From contig PUQB01000050.1 of the NCBI GenBank assembly GCA_003024785.1, positions 769,504-833,503 of the forward strand: a stretch of DNA of 64,000 bases, read 5' to 3'. Position 1 is the first letter of the stretch. Each line of letters opens with the position of its first letter. Made by a program: the position numbers and the translations under genes. The notes under the pieces are model-generated. The model ran no database searches and was not told where the DNA came from. It worked only from the letters and a program-made list of their open reading frames with translations. This DNA comes from Selaginella tamariscina (Eukaryota > Streptophyta > Lycopodiopsida > Selaginellales > Selaginellaceae). This document shows positions 1 to 13,656 of this stretch, piece after piece.

Positions 1-3000
1 AAAACCTAAATTCATCTTAGATTTAGGCATAAATATTTGAATATTCTTGTGAGAATACCTATATGTATTATGTATTATTTAAATATTCCTTTTAGAATAT
101 TCATATTCACTTTAGAATATTCATATAGTAGTGTAAACAATAATATTATTGTTTGCTATTTGTTTAATGAGTTTTTGTATTATGTTTTTATAAAATATAT
201 ATCTTTTTCAATTTTTGTGTAATATCTTGTCTGTTATTAGTAATTACAAAACCACCTTGTTTAAGTAATTAATCTATTGTATATTTTATTATATTATGAT
301 AAAACTGCAAACATAATAGTTTTTTTTTTTTTAATTACAAAAAATGATTCATCTTATTTATGAGTAATTTGAATTCATAAATATTGAAAGGACATATTAT
401 ATATATATGTATATATGTATGTATATCTTTATACACAAAGCATATAAATATACATATTTATATATATATACTATTTTTTCTAGTTTAAAACTGTTTTTGT
501 GTAAGAACAAATTATCATTTTGAGGTTTATTAAATAAACATGTTTAACTATTTTTATTTTGTGCAAATAATAGTAATATGTTTTTTTTTATTTTAAAGTT
601 TTCAAACATCTTTATTGGGTAAATGTAATATACTTTATTCATATGAACTTAAATATAATTTAAATGCATTTAACACCATTCTTGGGCTAACTAAACTCAT
701 GTTTAATTTAAGCCCATAGAGTTTTACATACTATTTTTTGGATTAATTTTCTATTAAATCCATTATCGACAATAAGGATATTTATTTCCTTAACTACATT
801 CTAATTAATATATTTATATACTCTAAATGGTAAATCCCTTCTTTTATCATATTTTTATAATATATAAGCACTAGTAGTTATGTTCAATATTATAAAGTGT
901 AGGCTTAAAAATGTTGCTTTACATTCTAAAATATTCTTGTTTATACTTGTGTTTATCATTTTCAGTTTTATATATCCAAAAAAAATTATTGTTAACACGT
1001 TTCGATTTATGTCGAGAAACTGAAGTATACATGTATTATTTAGTGAACTGAAATCATCCATAAAGCAACTTGTGTGTTTAAATAGAGAAAGTAATTTGTA
1101 CTTTTCTAGCTTTCACTATTTATTCATAAACATTAATTCAAAGTAAAATAAGTATAATTTACACTAAAGTGGGGAACATGAGGCATATTAGGTATTTGTT
1201 TTCATATTCTATCACCTAATTGCGTTGTTTATGATATATTCATTCCACATTCATGATGTTTTCAAATCAAGTAGTTGTTATTTAGAAGTGTCATTATTAC
1301 TTTTCTACTAGGTTTAAATCTTGCTTTTATATTTACTCACATACAATTTTTTATTTTGTGTTTGATATGCATGTGTGAAAGTTATTTTTAGTAACTCTCA
1401 AATAATAGAAGTTAATCGTTTTCACAATCTAATGGTATAGCTTATAACATATGGTGATATCACCCACAAATATACAAATAAGTTTTTGTGGAAGGTTTAT
1501 GGAATAGTATGTTATAAAGTTTAGGACCCAAAATGTATTTGTATTACATAAGAATATCTCTTTTTGTAAGATATTTGCTACATTTATAAACATCTTAATC
1601 GATGTTTGGAAATAAGCATTTCAAACAAGCTATTAAAAATTTAAATCATCCTTGTCAAGGTAAATGTTGGTCAAAGATATCAAAACAATTGTTCAAAGCA
1701 ATTTGTATTTATAAAGGAGCTCAAATACATAACTTTGTCTTAAAAAACTTTATTAAACCAAGTTTGTAACCACAAAAGAACTATAAATTGCAATGTTAAA
1801 GCATGATTAAGAATCTTCTTATAGCTTTTGCAAATTTATAAACCTTATGCAAGAGGTGTGAATAAGCTTGGCTTCATTTTAATGATCATTGTTGAAAAAA
1901 AACCATATTTATGACCCAAGATTCAAAATTATTATGAGGAGTTATAAATAATATATGTGATTTGACAAGTTACAAATGACTGATTTGCTCAAGTTTTAAT
2001 TATGAATCCATTAGTGACAATATTTTCAAAGTTGGTCATAATGGCCCAACTTACTTGCAACTAATTTACAGCAGCTAATATTAGCAACATTGGGAAGATG
2101 TTTTAAATCTTTGGAAAGGAACTTATGAAAATATCCTTGGTCCAATTTTAGGCCATAGTTTAAATAGTGATGGAAGAACATGAAAGCTTATGTTGGAAGA
2201 CTACACTAAAATAAAGTAAGATAATTTTAAAATTAATTGAGAAGGCAGGGTTTTTAGTGCAGCAAGACACTCAGATAAATGTGTTAAGGGATTATACGAT
2301 TAAAACTTTGTGCTTTATGGGAAGAAGTTGATAAATCCTTTGAACAATGTTACTTGATTTATTGTTCTTAGTAACTATCTTATCAATATTAATCATCTTT
2401 AGATTATAATTGAAGTTTTTTAAGGTTTGAGCATGGTATGTAAAAGGAAATGTGGATAGAAAAATTGACAAAATTGGGCCTTTACATAAAAAAGTCTAGA
2501 GTTGCTTGCATGAGATTCAACAATGCGGGTCAATTCCAAGAGAGAACAAACAATTGGAACAAGATTGTATTTGTCAATAGTTACATAATACATTGATATC
2601 TTCTTGTCACCACATATGTCTTTGTAATGTAGAGTGAAAGCTACTATTAAATGTAACTTATTTACATATATTTGTTATAACTATTTAAAATTATTTTTAT
2701 AAGTTCTGGCGATTATGGTTATAACATAGTCATGTTTATGACTTAAAATAAAATTTTATCATAATGAAGATTTATTGGACATTCACATCTTTTATCATTA
2801 TATAATGTTGTTAATTAAATGGTTTTAAGATCATTGTGTCATGTTTGAAATGCCTCTAAGTCACACTAGATTTAATTGTTGTGAAAAAGTTTTTAGCAAA
2901 GTGTTGAAATTTGCTGTTCTAAGCAACTCATAAGAAACAAGAGTATATTTGGAGCAAACTTGAGACTATGCAAGGAGTTACATTTGTTAATATAAAATTT

Positions 3001-4440
3001 TTTTATGAACTATCCATTAATGAAGAAATTATTGAAGTTTGAAGAGTGAATGAATGAAGCTAAGAAATTATTATTAAAAGCAAGTGTTTCATCAACATGT
3101 CAATGGTGGGAGTAACCTTGTTGTTTTGAATATTATTTTAAGAATTAATTAAACATTAAAGAGTAAATATAAGAGATGAGGCTAAAAACTAAAAGAGTTT
3201 CTCAAAAAAATAAGTGAGGAGCTTACAGCTACTTTGGAGTTGTGATATACATTTAACGTTATGGTTGATGAAGGAAAACTAATTTTAAACCATGTTAGAA
3301 TTCAACATAACAACTTCATTGAGGTGGAGTCTAAGCAAATAACAAAATCAACTTTGATTTTTCATTTAAATGGTAACTCTTTTTATTAAAGGATAAATTA
3401 TCTCAAGTGAACGATGAACTTTATACAATTGGTAGTTCATCTCATGTAAGAACAAGGACAACTATAAGAATTGGTAGTGATATTGCAGTGCTTTATAAAA
3501 CATGAATGATAAAATAATGATTACAGTGGACATGGTATATTGGTTGAGTTTTAAAGAAGTCAAAGAAAGTAACATCATCATGTGTAGATTTGAATGATTG
3601 TCCCAATTATCTAGTTCATTTTAATTTGGTTTGGTATTAATGTGAAGGAGATTCAAACAGACTAGAGTTATAATTTAGTGAATCACAAAATTATTGCTTT
3701 GGATTTAGTTATTAATTTGATAAACTTGGCATATGTTTTAACAAGTGAAATTTTAAGCTTGATGAAATCAATGAGAGAATTATTACACAATTCACTCAAA
3801 CCTTTCAACATTCACTAAGCATGTATGTATTCTTTAGTCACTTTTACGTTAACTAAATTTGTTTGTAAAAGTAGGGAAGTGGTGAGCACATCAAGGGAAT
3901 GTACTCTAGTTAATTTATTAAAATTTTATGTATAAGTACCCTTAAGATTGTCATTATTTTATATTTAAAGTATAATGGGGCTGGGCTTTTAAAGTAATTT
4001 AGTATACATGGGTAAAAAATCTTTAACAAAAATTAATATTTGAGTTTGCTTTCGAACTTTCAACCCATGTCATTTCGAAGACAATGTGACCCTTATTTGG
4101 TTTGACCTTCTTTACTCAATAGTCCCTTAGTCCTTGTTACTTATTTAAGGTTCACCATGCTTTCACAAAGAATAGATGTTCATGACACATGAGAGATTTG
4201 TTTCCTTCATCCCACAAAAGTTGCCCTTGAATCCAAGAACCCTAAAAAGGAGTCACCAACCCACTTAGTATAGGTTCACCATCCTCCCACGAGCAAGACT
4301 CACACAAGGCCAAAGACCCAAGCTCAACACTCATGTTGTCCCATCCATGTGTCAATTTAATTGCTCACTTAATTAAGACAACTCACAAATCCATTGAAGG
4401 AGGAATCACCCTCTAAGTCATGGTTGGTATAAAAGAGGCA
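1..4440. other. AT-rich spacer, no supported gene
   Basis: No reading frame of convincing length or family resemblance is present on either strand. The stretch from about 1,640 to 3,900 is slightly less AT-rich and may be decayed mobile-element sequence, but I could not place any domain in it. From about 4,180 the composition rises towards balanced GC and leads into the tandem repeat that follows. Confidence 0.6.
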
Positions 4441-4448
4441 TAATTGAC

Positions 4449-4890
4449 TTGAGGAGGAATCACCCTTGTAGCATTCCGAGAACACGTCACGCCTACCCTA
4501 TGAGCATGACAAGCATCCCGAGAAAACCCACTTGTCCAAGGAGGAACCACCTTCCAAGTCTCGACCATAGCATCTTAAGGAACACATCATGCCTAAGGAG
4601 GAATCACCTTTTGAGCACAGCAAGCTTTTGAGAAAACCCACTCATCCAAGGATGAATCACCCTCCAAGTCATCTTAAGAAAGCCACTCATCCAAGGAGGA
4701 ATCACCCTTCAAGTCATCTCAAGAAAACCCACTCATCCAAGGAGGATCACCCTCCAAGTCATCCCCAGAAAACCCACTCATCCAAGGAGGAATCACCCTC
4801 TAAGTCTTAGCCATAGCATATTAGGGAACACATTGTGCATAAGGAGGAACCACCCTCTCAGCACGGCAACCACTCTCTAAGGAGGAATCA
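4449..4890. repeat. ~46-bp tandem repeat (GGAGGAATCACCCTCC core)
   Basis: Four clear copies start near 4632, 4678, 4723 and 4768 (spacing 45-46 bp). Each carries AACCCACTCATCCAAGGAGG followed by AATCACCCTCCAAGTCAT. More degenerate copies of the same core occur near 4450, 4520, 4590 and 4840. Short reading frames run through the array only because the unit length varies around a multiple of three; I do not consider them genes. Confidence 0.85.
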
Positions 4891-5462
4891 CCCTTTATAT
4901 ATGAACCACCCGCTGTTAAAACATTCTTAGAGGTCATCCCAGAGGCTAGATGGATCTTGCCATGCACTTGGCCAAGTGCGGCTGCTCATCTTGCCTTCTC
5001 CTCTTATATTAGGTGACAGAGACCCCAAGACACCTCAATGTTTATGTGTATGTAATGTTACGAAAGATGTTCCCTGTGTCGAAAATTTGTATATATATGA
5101 AAACAGTTACACACACATACCTCTCATATATAAGAAATATACATAACTAGGATGCATGATAGTAAATGCAATTATAGTGTATACACAAACATACATTTAA
5201 GTAGGCTACAATGCACAAAGCGATAGAACTAGAAAATACTTTTACAATTTACACACACACATGTATAAATATATGTACATTGTATATGTATACATGAGTT
5301 TGCCTACCTCCGCTTTTCAAAAAACAAGTTGAACATCAATATTAAATTTATACTGCTATAAAAAGAATTGTACATGACTTGGTATCATATACGATCATAT
5401 ATTATATAATAGCAAGATTATGATCGTTGCAACATTATTTCTCTTCACATAATATGTATATA

Positions 5463-5710
5463 TAAAAGAGATAATCAATTAATTGATAAACAAATATTAT
5501 ATTTTAGAGAATTTTATTTTATTTTCATAAATATAACTAGTCACAAATTCTACAGCACATATTAGCTGCATTTCAAATATTTAATTAAAATTTACCAATC
5601 ACTGTTGTAAAGCTTAATGACAAAAAACTATTTTCTATATAAATTTACAAACATTATTATTGAAATATAAAACATATTAATAAGCATAAATATAGAAATT
5701 TATAATCCTA
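5463..5710 (+). repeat. Dispersed AT-rich repeat, copy A
   Basis: This segment aligns with 9238-9472 in the same orientation. Shared blocks include TATTTAATTAAAATTTAC, ACTGTTGTAAAGCTT and CATATTAATAAGCATAA in the same order and at nearly the same spacing. The pair is diverged by substitutions and small indels. Its family is unknown to me; no terminal structure was recognised. Confidence 0.7.
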
Positions 5711-8700
5711 ACTATATAACTTATGGGAGAGAGATTACATAAATTAAGACCAGAATATCATAAGCCAAAATACTGTATATTATAATATTTATATACGTCT
5801 CTAGAAATAAAAAATTCTTTTAGATTTTTTGCATAGTTTATGATAATTTATTTAATAAGCAAACAAAATCAAAATAATGAAATAGAAGAAACGCCTCTTA
5901 TACATTTTATTGAAACTTTCTACTCTGCTGTTCTCCCCATCAGTTTACAAAATCAAAATCTTTTGCCGATTCATTTATTAATTAATGTTTAGATGCATGA
6001 GGAGAAAATTTATTAAGTTCTCTAACCACATGACTAATGTTATAATTGGAAGTGAAATCTCAATTACATTATTTTTCTATTTCATGTTGAACATTGATAT
6101 TACAATAATAATGCATGTTTTTGCTGGTGGTGTACTAGTACATGTACTTTTAATAATTCTTTCCAGATTTCTCTTAAAGCTTAAATAAAAGAAGTCTTAA
6201 AAATAATTAAAAATAATTAAATTAATTATTACACACTCTCTGTTTATTTTATTTTATACTGATTTGCTAACAATTTTATAAACGCATGGTATAAAACAGC
6301 GTCCAAATATAGGTAATATATATCCTATTTATACATTATACATGTACATGATATGTACATGGTATTATATATGCATGCATCCATTTGACGTGTAATAGAC
6401 GTGTGTACGCCTGTGTTTTCGTCCCGTGTGTAATATATCATATGAAGATAATTGAATAAATATTATTTTCATAAACTATATTTTTTAAAATATTGCAGAT
6501 CGTTACAAGAACAAACCTGCAACTTAATTTTTATAAACTTTAAAATGTATATGCTAATCAATTTCCGTTCTAATTATAAACACTCGTTATGCATTCATCT
6601 CTAATTACTATAAATATAGGCATCATAATAAGGATATACAATACATTACTTATACACCTACGTTTGCACACATGGAAGCATATTATCAGATTTATTATCT
6701 TATATTATATCAGATTTTATCTATGTTATATAACGCAGTGTATATACTCCATTTATATAAACCAATAGTATATATAAAAGAAATAATTTGATTAATTTGC
6801 AAACACATGTCATGTATTAAAAAGATATATTTTCAACCCGTCGTGATTATTCATTCATAATCTTACTAATTATTATTATAGAGTTTAATGAATAAATTTT
6901 AAAACCATATAAATAATAAACATGTACTGATTATAAATAAACATTTATTGTTTGGGAAATGCAGTAAGCAAATACGATCTAAGAAGCATAGTCCAAGCAC
7001 CCATATATACAAATATATGATATTTAACTTATAACTACCATTTTATGATCGTGTATGTATACATATACATTATATTTGTCTTATACCTCCAACATTACAA
7101 ATTTATTAAAATGATTAAAATGTTCATGATGATTTGCAACGTTCAGAAAAATAAAAGAGAGGGAAAGTTTTTTTTATTATTATTAAAACTTTAAAATTAA
7201 CATCTTTAGACTAATATAAAACTAGTCTAAGATTATAATTAGACACGTGTATTATATAATAATACTGGACTGTAAAATAACTACAGTAAATACATAGGTT
7301 AACTTAGTAAGTGTATATAATTAAGGTAGGATAATTTATTATTGATTTATAAGATACTATATTTTTTAATTGTATATATAAACCTTAACAGATATAAAAG
7401 TTATCCCCAGTTTTTTTTTTTTAGTGTTATTATATGTTGTTTTGGGGTTTTTACATTAGTATTTAATAAAAAAAAATTTAAAAAATAAATTTTTTCCTAT
7501 GGAAGGAAGTGGAATACCAATTTAAAGCGAGACAAAATTAATAATAACATGAAAAAAAGAAAGAAACTGAGTATAACTTTGTATTTATGTCAAGGTTTAT
7601 ATATATAAATAAAAAATATAGTCCTAATCATATTTGAACTATCTTATAATCAATAATAGATTATCTTAATTATATAATTAATTTTTATTATATCTGAATT
7701 ATATACCTTATTAAAGTAACTTATATATTTACTGTAGTTACCTTGATTTTTTTAATTAAAATTTATATTAAATGTCTACGAATACTTCATCGCATGAAAT
7801 GTTGTGTGTTATATATGTGTGCATGTGTGTTTACTAAGGGCTTTAAGGAATAAATCAGTCTTCGTATCAAAATTATACATATTTCTTCCATATACAACGT
7901 AGCATTTGTACGTTTGTCCGTCGTGTTATATATAATTTTTTTTGTACATGATGTTTTGGTATCCTTGACTATATATAGTATATAATGAGTAACAAAAAGT
8001 TGGCAAATCCGTAAATTAAAACATTAAAGTTGTGTAAATTTACACACGTGGCAAACGCATATTGTTTATGTATGCCATATACAAGTTTATTATATATATA
8101 TATATATATACTTACTTACTGTATACAAAAATGAAAAGTGCATTTAAAAACGACTTCAATGTATATTACGGTGGAATAATAACTTAGTTATTGGCTTGCT
8201 ATTAGGTTAGCACCAATTTATTCATTCTTTGAAACTAAATATTATGTTCTATAAATTTTATTTTGAAGGATAAAATCTTCTACTTCAAATTCATTATTTC
8301 TAACTTAAATAAATTACAATCATAGTTATATAAGTAAATGAATCAAGACCACTATATAATATGTAAAGGTAGGATTAACAAGAACTTATGTTATTTAATT
8401 TTTAACCAACTTACACCGGGTTAAATTTATAGTTGCAACTTACTCCAAAAAAATTAACTATTTCTGTTATGTTAAATAATAAATTTTACATCATTTATTA
8501 TACATATTATATTATCATATACATATTTTAATATATTACACACACACACACACACATATGTATAATTATTATATGTAATATATACATTATATAATATATA
8601 CTGCAATTTTTTATTATTTTTATACATTTGTATTATGTATTAATCTTCAATATTAATATTAATGTACATTTAATACATCATTCATCTTTATTATAAATAA

Positions 8701-9237
8701 AATTAACAAATTCAGTTATAATTAAAGTGAACTGTTGCAGTTAAACTACAATCAAATTGGCTAATTGTAAACTCATAAAGAAAGGTTATTATAAAAAAAA
8801 ATATTATCATTTGCAAACAATTTTTGTATTCTAAGGTACTTTTAAGATAATATATCTTAAGATCCTTTTAAGATATTCTTGATTTTAATATATTTCAATC
8901 TCTAAAAGATCTTTTATCTCAAATTTAAACCAGGTTCTATTTAAATAGTTTAGATAATTTTAAAAAACTTGTGAAAAGATTTAGACAATTTATAAATATT
9001 ATTCATATAAATATCAAGTACACCCGTTAATTACATTAAGAGATAAGAAAATAAATTTATTTCTAAATACAACAACATATTTATAAATGCACGTGAATAT
9101 GAGAGTGCGTATGGGCATGTTATATACTCGCCTTACATTTACAAATCTCATCATAATATACATAATAATGTACATATACATATATACTGATGAGTCTACT
9201 ATATTTATAAAGTAATAATAAGAATATATAAATATAT

Positions 9238-9472
9238 AAAGAGATAAACAAATATCATACTTCAAATAAATTTATTTTATTCCAAAACATAGAATAGTCA
9301 CAAATACCGCACAACAATATCTTTACTGTAGTTCAATTATTTAATTAAAATTTACAAAATTACTGTTGTAAAGCTTTACGACAAAAAATCATTTCCCATA
9401 TAAATTTACAAGCATTATATGCTGAAAATAAAGCATATTAATAAGCATAATATATAAATATAAAAACGTCAA
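9238..9472 (+). repeat. Dispersed AT-rich repeat, copy B
   Basis: Second copy of the element seen at 5463-5710, starting at AGAGATAAACAAATAT and ending in the block CATATTAATAAGCATAA. It lies about 170 bp upstream of the first PPR start codon, so it forms part of that gene's proximal upstream region. Confidence 0.7.
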
Positions 9473-9583
9473 TTAATGTAAAACAGCATCCCATTTGCTA
9501 CGTAATAACAGTGCATACATACATCACATTTGCTACGTAATAACACATGTAACTGTGTGTGTCTGCGTGTGCGTATGTGTGTC

Positions 9584-9618
<35 letters not shown>

Positions 9619-9644
9619 AGCTTTTAGTAACATGTTATAGAAGA

Positions 9645-11371
9645 ATGGATAGAGCAGCATGTGTGAAAATGGTGAGGCAATGTCGGAGTGTACACGCAGT
9701 TGAGAAAGCCCACAAACAGATTAAACACCTTCTTCTTACAGACATCTTCCTATGTAACTTGCTACTCCAATCCTAAGCAGATACGGGAGCCTGGACAGAG
9801 CTCGACACCTCTTTGATTCACTTGAATACACTTCTCGGAACGTATTCACTTGGGCATTGATGCTCACTGCATATGCCCAGAGGGGAAATCTACAGAACGC
9901 AAGAGAAATCTTCAATGCAATGCCTGAGCGGGATCTTGTTTCCTGGACTGCAATGCTCGCTGCATATGCCCAGATGGGGCATCTGCAGGAAGCCGAGGAC
10001 GTTTTCCATCAAATGCCAGGTGGGACATTGTCTCGTGGAACTCCATGCTCTCTGCATATGCCTTGAATGGCATCTCGAATCCGCCATTGAGATCTTCAAA
10101 CAACATGCGCAGCAAGAGTTTGGTCACCTGGAACGTCATCCTCGCAGCATTTGCCCGTGAAAAGAGTTTGCAGGAGCTCAAGAGAGTCTTCGATTCAATG
10201 CCGGCTTGGGACCTCGTTTCCTGGACTACCTTGTTAGTCGTGTACTCACAAGACGGATCTACACAAAGCTCTCTAGAAGTGTTCAGTTCCATGCCGGAGT
10301 GGGACATGATCGCATGTAATGCAGGCGTCACTGCATATGCCGCTATTGGGGATCTCCGGAATGCCCAAGATAGTCACCACGATGGAGGAGAGGAACCTGG
10401 TAACCTCAAATGCCATTCTATCTGCGTTTGTTCAGACTATGAATGCATCTGAGACAGAGAATTACTTCATACAGATGCCAGAATACGACTTATTCTCGTG
10501 GAACACCATGCTTGCGGCAAATACCCAGACCGGGCATCTGTTAAATGCGGAGAGACACTTCAATGAGATGCAGGAGAGGGATATAATCTCTTGGAACACC
10601 ATGTTGTCTTTACTCGTAGAAAACAAGCGGATCGAACATGCTAAGTATGTATTCGATACAATGCAGCAGTGGGATATGGTATCGTTAACTACCCTGCTTG
10701 CTGCATATGCCCAGTCCGGGCATTTACATGAAGCCCGGAAGCTCTTCAGTTCGATGCCGGACTCCGATATTGTATCGTGGACTGCTATGTTAACTGCATA
10801 TGCCCAGAGTGGGGATCATCCTCATGAGACTAACTTAATCTTTCATCAGATGCCGGAACGAAACCTCGTTTCCTGGAACACATTCTTCTCGGCTCACGTA
10901 CACGAGCCCAGTCGAGAACGAAGATATTCAGCACTATGCCCTGGAAAGACATAGCCTCGTGGACGTTGATGCTCACCGCTTGTGCTGAGGCAACGGGGTT
11001 ATGGAGCTCTTCCACTCCATAAACACCGTGGAGACAAACAACTGGAGCTGCTTTGTCAGGGTGCTACATGCGTGCAGCCACGCCGGGGACGTGTACGCGG
11101 GAGGGCGGTATTTCCGTTCTATGAGTTTTGACTACGGGGTTGTGGGGGGTAGGGAGCACTTCTGCTGCATGGTCGATGTTTTGGGAGAGCTGGGAGGCTG
11201 AGAGATGCCAAGGATCTGATTGAGAATATGCCGTTTGTGCCGGATGACTTGGAGTGGACCTGCTTACTTGGCCATTGTAAAAGCCATAAGGATAAACAGG
11301 GAGCTTCGTTTGTCATGGAGCAAATTGTTGATCGTCATCCAGGTGTTTATGCTTTGATGGCTAATTTGTGA
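9645..11371 (+). pseudogene. PLS-type pentatricopeptide repeat protein, frameshifted
   Basis: The product would bind organellar RNA; PPR proteins of this class normally act in plastids or mitochondria. The frame opens at ATG 9645 (MDRAACVKMVRQC, then a segment resembling the usual N-terminal lead-in of this family). It continues as about twelve ~31-residue repeats of the form FNAMPERDLVSWTAMLAAYAQ, and ends in an E1-like segment (MPFVPDDLEWTCLLG) with a stop at 11369-11371. The frame changes about eight times (near 9768, 10019, 10072, 10100, 10365, 10920, 10998 and 11196). Every piece stays repeat-like and no in-frame nonsense codon interrupts them. One change per ~215 bp is denser than in neighbouring genes. 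This may therefore be a genuine pseudogene or a working gene seen through assembly indels. No DYW domain is present. Confidence 0.8.
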
Positions 11372-12093
11372 CACGTAAGCTCTCTCTATATAAAATTATA
11401 TACCCATAAATTTTTTTGTCATATTTACAAATATAACTTTCAAAAGACACTACAGTTTGTTGGTAAATAAAATATTAAAAATTATAACATGAATAATTTA
11501 ATTTTAAATTTAAAAATAATTCAGATTTACAACTACACGAATGATTTGATTTTGATTATAATTAAAAAACAATTTAGTGAAACAAAATTTATTTTAGAAA
11601 GCTTCCAATAATATTTAATGTTTAATATAAAATTTTATTTAAGCAACAAATATTAGCCACTTTATTAAAAGTTAATGAAATATTCATACTAGAATTAAAT
11701 TCACAAATTTAATTTTAACAAATTAGAATGACACATTATATATATATATATATATATATTTAAATTATAATAGAAAATTGGAAAGAAATAAATCTAATAA
11801 GTAAATGCTAGTATAACTTTTAAATACCATGAATTATAAACTAATGATAAAATTTTATGTATTCTTTTATATTTATATTGAAGTGCAGAAAGTTTGTTAA
11901 GAATAATAAAAATGTAACATAAAGAGTTTATATAACGGATGTTGTTTATTAATTTAATTTTACAATTTATAATTAATTGTTTTAGATATAATTAATTAAG
12001 TTGGAAATAAAGTGAAGAATATATAGGAATATACGACACAACAACTTGGAATATACCTGCTCCAAACATTCAGCAGGTTTCTAGAAGAAACCT
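11372..12093. other. AT-rich intergenic spacer upstream of CCS
   Basis: Strongly AT-rich, with a (TA)n run near 11,740-11,760. No coding potential was seen. The last ~80 bases before 12094 become GC-richer and contain the likely leader of the CCS gene. Confidence 0.6.
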
Positions 12094-13656
12094 ATGGCTG
12101 CCATGCAGGGAGCCCTAGCCCTAACGCGCCCACATCTCCCATTTGCGAGAAAAATTCCAGCTCCAAATCGCATTCATCCGGTACAAAGAATCTCAAAGAT
12201 AGCCCTGGCCATGTCTGGATTTTCGTCCGTGGAAGAGGCAGTGCATACCAAGGTAACCCAATTAGTCTAAACCCAGCTAATTAGCAATACAAAATGTGTG
12301 TAGAGTACACACGTCTGTGTCAAGTAGTACATGTTGTACTATTAGTACTGTGGGTTTTGTACTGGTACTACAAGTTGTACTACCATTTTGTACTCTCGTT
12401 CACGATTGTATTCTCGCAGGTAGATGGACAGGTTTGCCAGAACTGCTGGTAAGTGTTCTTACACACAGACACACTATATATTGAAATTCTTTCATTGTAG
12501 ACGGAGTACATGGTAGACATGAAGTGTGATGGCTGTGTTAAATCCGTAAGGACCAAACTGGAGCAATTGGAAGGTAGAGAGAGAGGGGGGCTCATTGTTT
12601 AAAACTTTCTTTGTTCTTTTTCATACAGGTGTGAAATCTATAAGTGTGGATCTGCCTAATCAAGTGGTTCGTGTTCTTGGGACGACACCTGTGAAGAATA
12701 TCACCGCAACACTTGAACAAACTGGTCGTAATACTCGCCTCATTGGCCAAGGATCCCTTGAAGGTAATGTTCGTATTAATACTTATGTATAACACATATA
12801 CAGTGAGTGTGTGAGTGTGAGGTTTATATTCTTATTATGATAGAGTTTGGAGTGTCTGCGGCTGTTGTGGAATTCAAGGGGCCAGAAATACATGGAGTCG
12901 TGCGTCTTGCTCAAGTCTCTATGGAGGTTGCTCGAATAGAAGCGACTTTTACAGGATTATCTCCAGGTCCTCATGGATGGTCCATTAACACTTACGGGGA
13001 TTTGACACGGGGTGCAGCTAGTACTGGAGGAGTCTTTAATCCTCAACAAGAAACTCAGGTACACACACACATTGTGTTTTCTATATGTGTATATATGCAT
13101 ACAACACATGATATTACAGAGTCGAGAGAGAGAGATTTGTATGTAGTACAAAAGCAAGGAGGTCTTTGCATGTAGTACGAAAACTGAATTGTCATATAAA
13201 CACGTAAGCCGGCGTACACCCTCTTTCTGTTTCAACATAAATGTATTGCTATATACATATGTACAAACACACACACACAACATATGTGTGTGTGTGTGTG
13301 TAGAGAGAGAGAGAGATGCATTGAGTCTGGACGTATACACATATGAAGGGTGTGTAGTCTTACACAGATATATTAGAGAGAGATACATGAATACAGGTTA
13401 CATGTTGTTATGTTATTGACAGGCTATAGGGGATTTAGGAGTCCTGGTAGCGGACGAAAGTGGACGGGCAGAATATACCGATACCAAAAGAGGCATCCGA
13501 GTTACGGAACTGATCGGACGAGCACTGGTTCTGTACGGAACCGAAGATAAATCTGTTCCTGGCATTGCGGCGGCTGTGATTGCCCGCAGTGCCGGAGTCG
13601 GGGAGAACTATAAAAAGCTTTGTACTTGTGATGGGACCGTAATATGGGAATCTTGA
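12094..13656 (+). CDS. CCS: Copper chaperone for Cu/Zn superoxide dismutase, plastid-type
   Basis: Delivers copper and the disulfide to Cu/Zn-SOD. Six exons: 12094-12252, 12420-12448, 12501-12573, 12629-12763, 12844-13058, 13423-13656; all introns are GT-AG. One base is missing in the T run of exon 2 (CAGGTTTGCCA). With it restored the exons sum to 282 codons. Residues 1 to ~55 are a basic, serine-rich plastid transit peptide. Next comes an HMA domain with the copper motif MKCDGC, then an SOD-like domain (AAVVEFKGPEIHGVVRLAQV), then the C-terminal CxC motif (LCTCDGT) ending IWES. All three functional regions are present. The architecture matches plant CCS, where copper status and SPL7-type factors control expression; the intron-1 GTAC cluster is annotated separately. 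The family call is secure. Confidence 0.95.
12305..12393 (+). promoter_or_regulatory. Cluster of eight GTAC motifs in CCS intron 1
   Basis: GTAC occurs at 12305, 12327, 12336, 12345, 12359, 12365, 12377 and 12390, eight times in 89 bp. GTAC is the core of the copper-response element bound by SBP-domain regulators (SPL7 in Arabidopsis, CRR1 in Chlamydomonas), and CCS is a known target of that pathway. Whether this intronic cluster is bound is an inference. Confidence 0.5.

Larger units (their letters stand above)
4891..9640. other. AT-rich spacer with microsatellites
   Basis: No gene is supported. Contents include a perfect 16-bp palindrome (GCACTTGGCCAAGTGC, 4964-4979), many (TA)n and (CA)n runs, and the two copies of a dispersed repeat listed separately. 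A compound (TG)n(AG)n tract at about 9,580-9,619 ends just before the first PPR reading frame. Confidence 0.6.

Noticed and set aside
1640-3900. Degraded transposase gene
   Set aside because: I tried several frames around the less AT-rich words but could not place any conserved transposase motif.
4449-4810. CRISPR-like regular repeat
   Set aside because: The units are contiguous tandem copies with no unique spacers, in a plant genome.
5985-6188. Short hydrophobic frame in the AT-rich spacer
   Set aside because: Composition and lack of any splice or family signal point to chance in AT-rich DNA.
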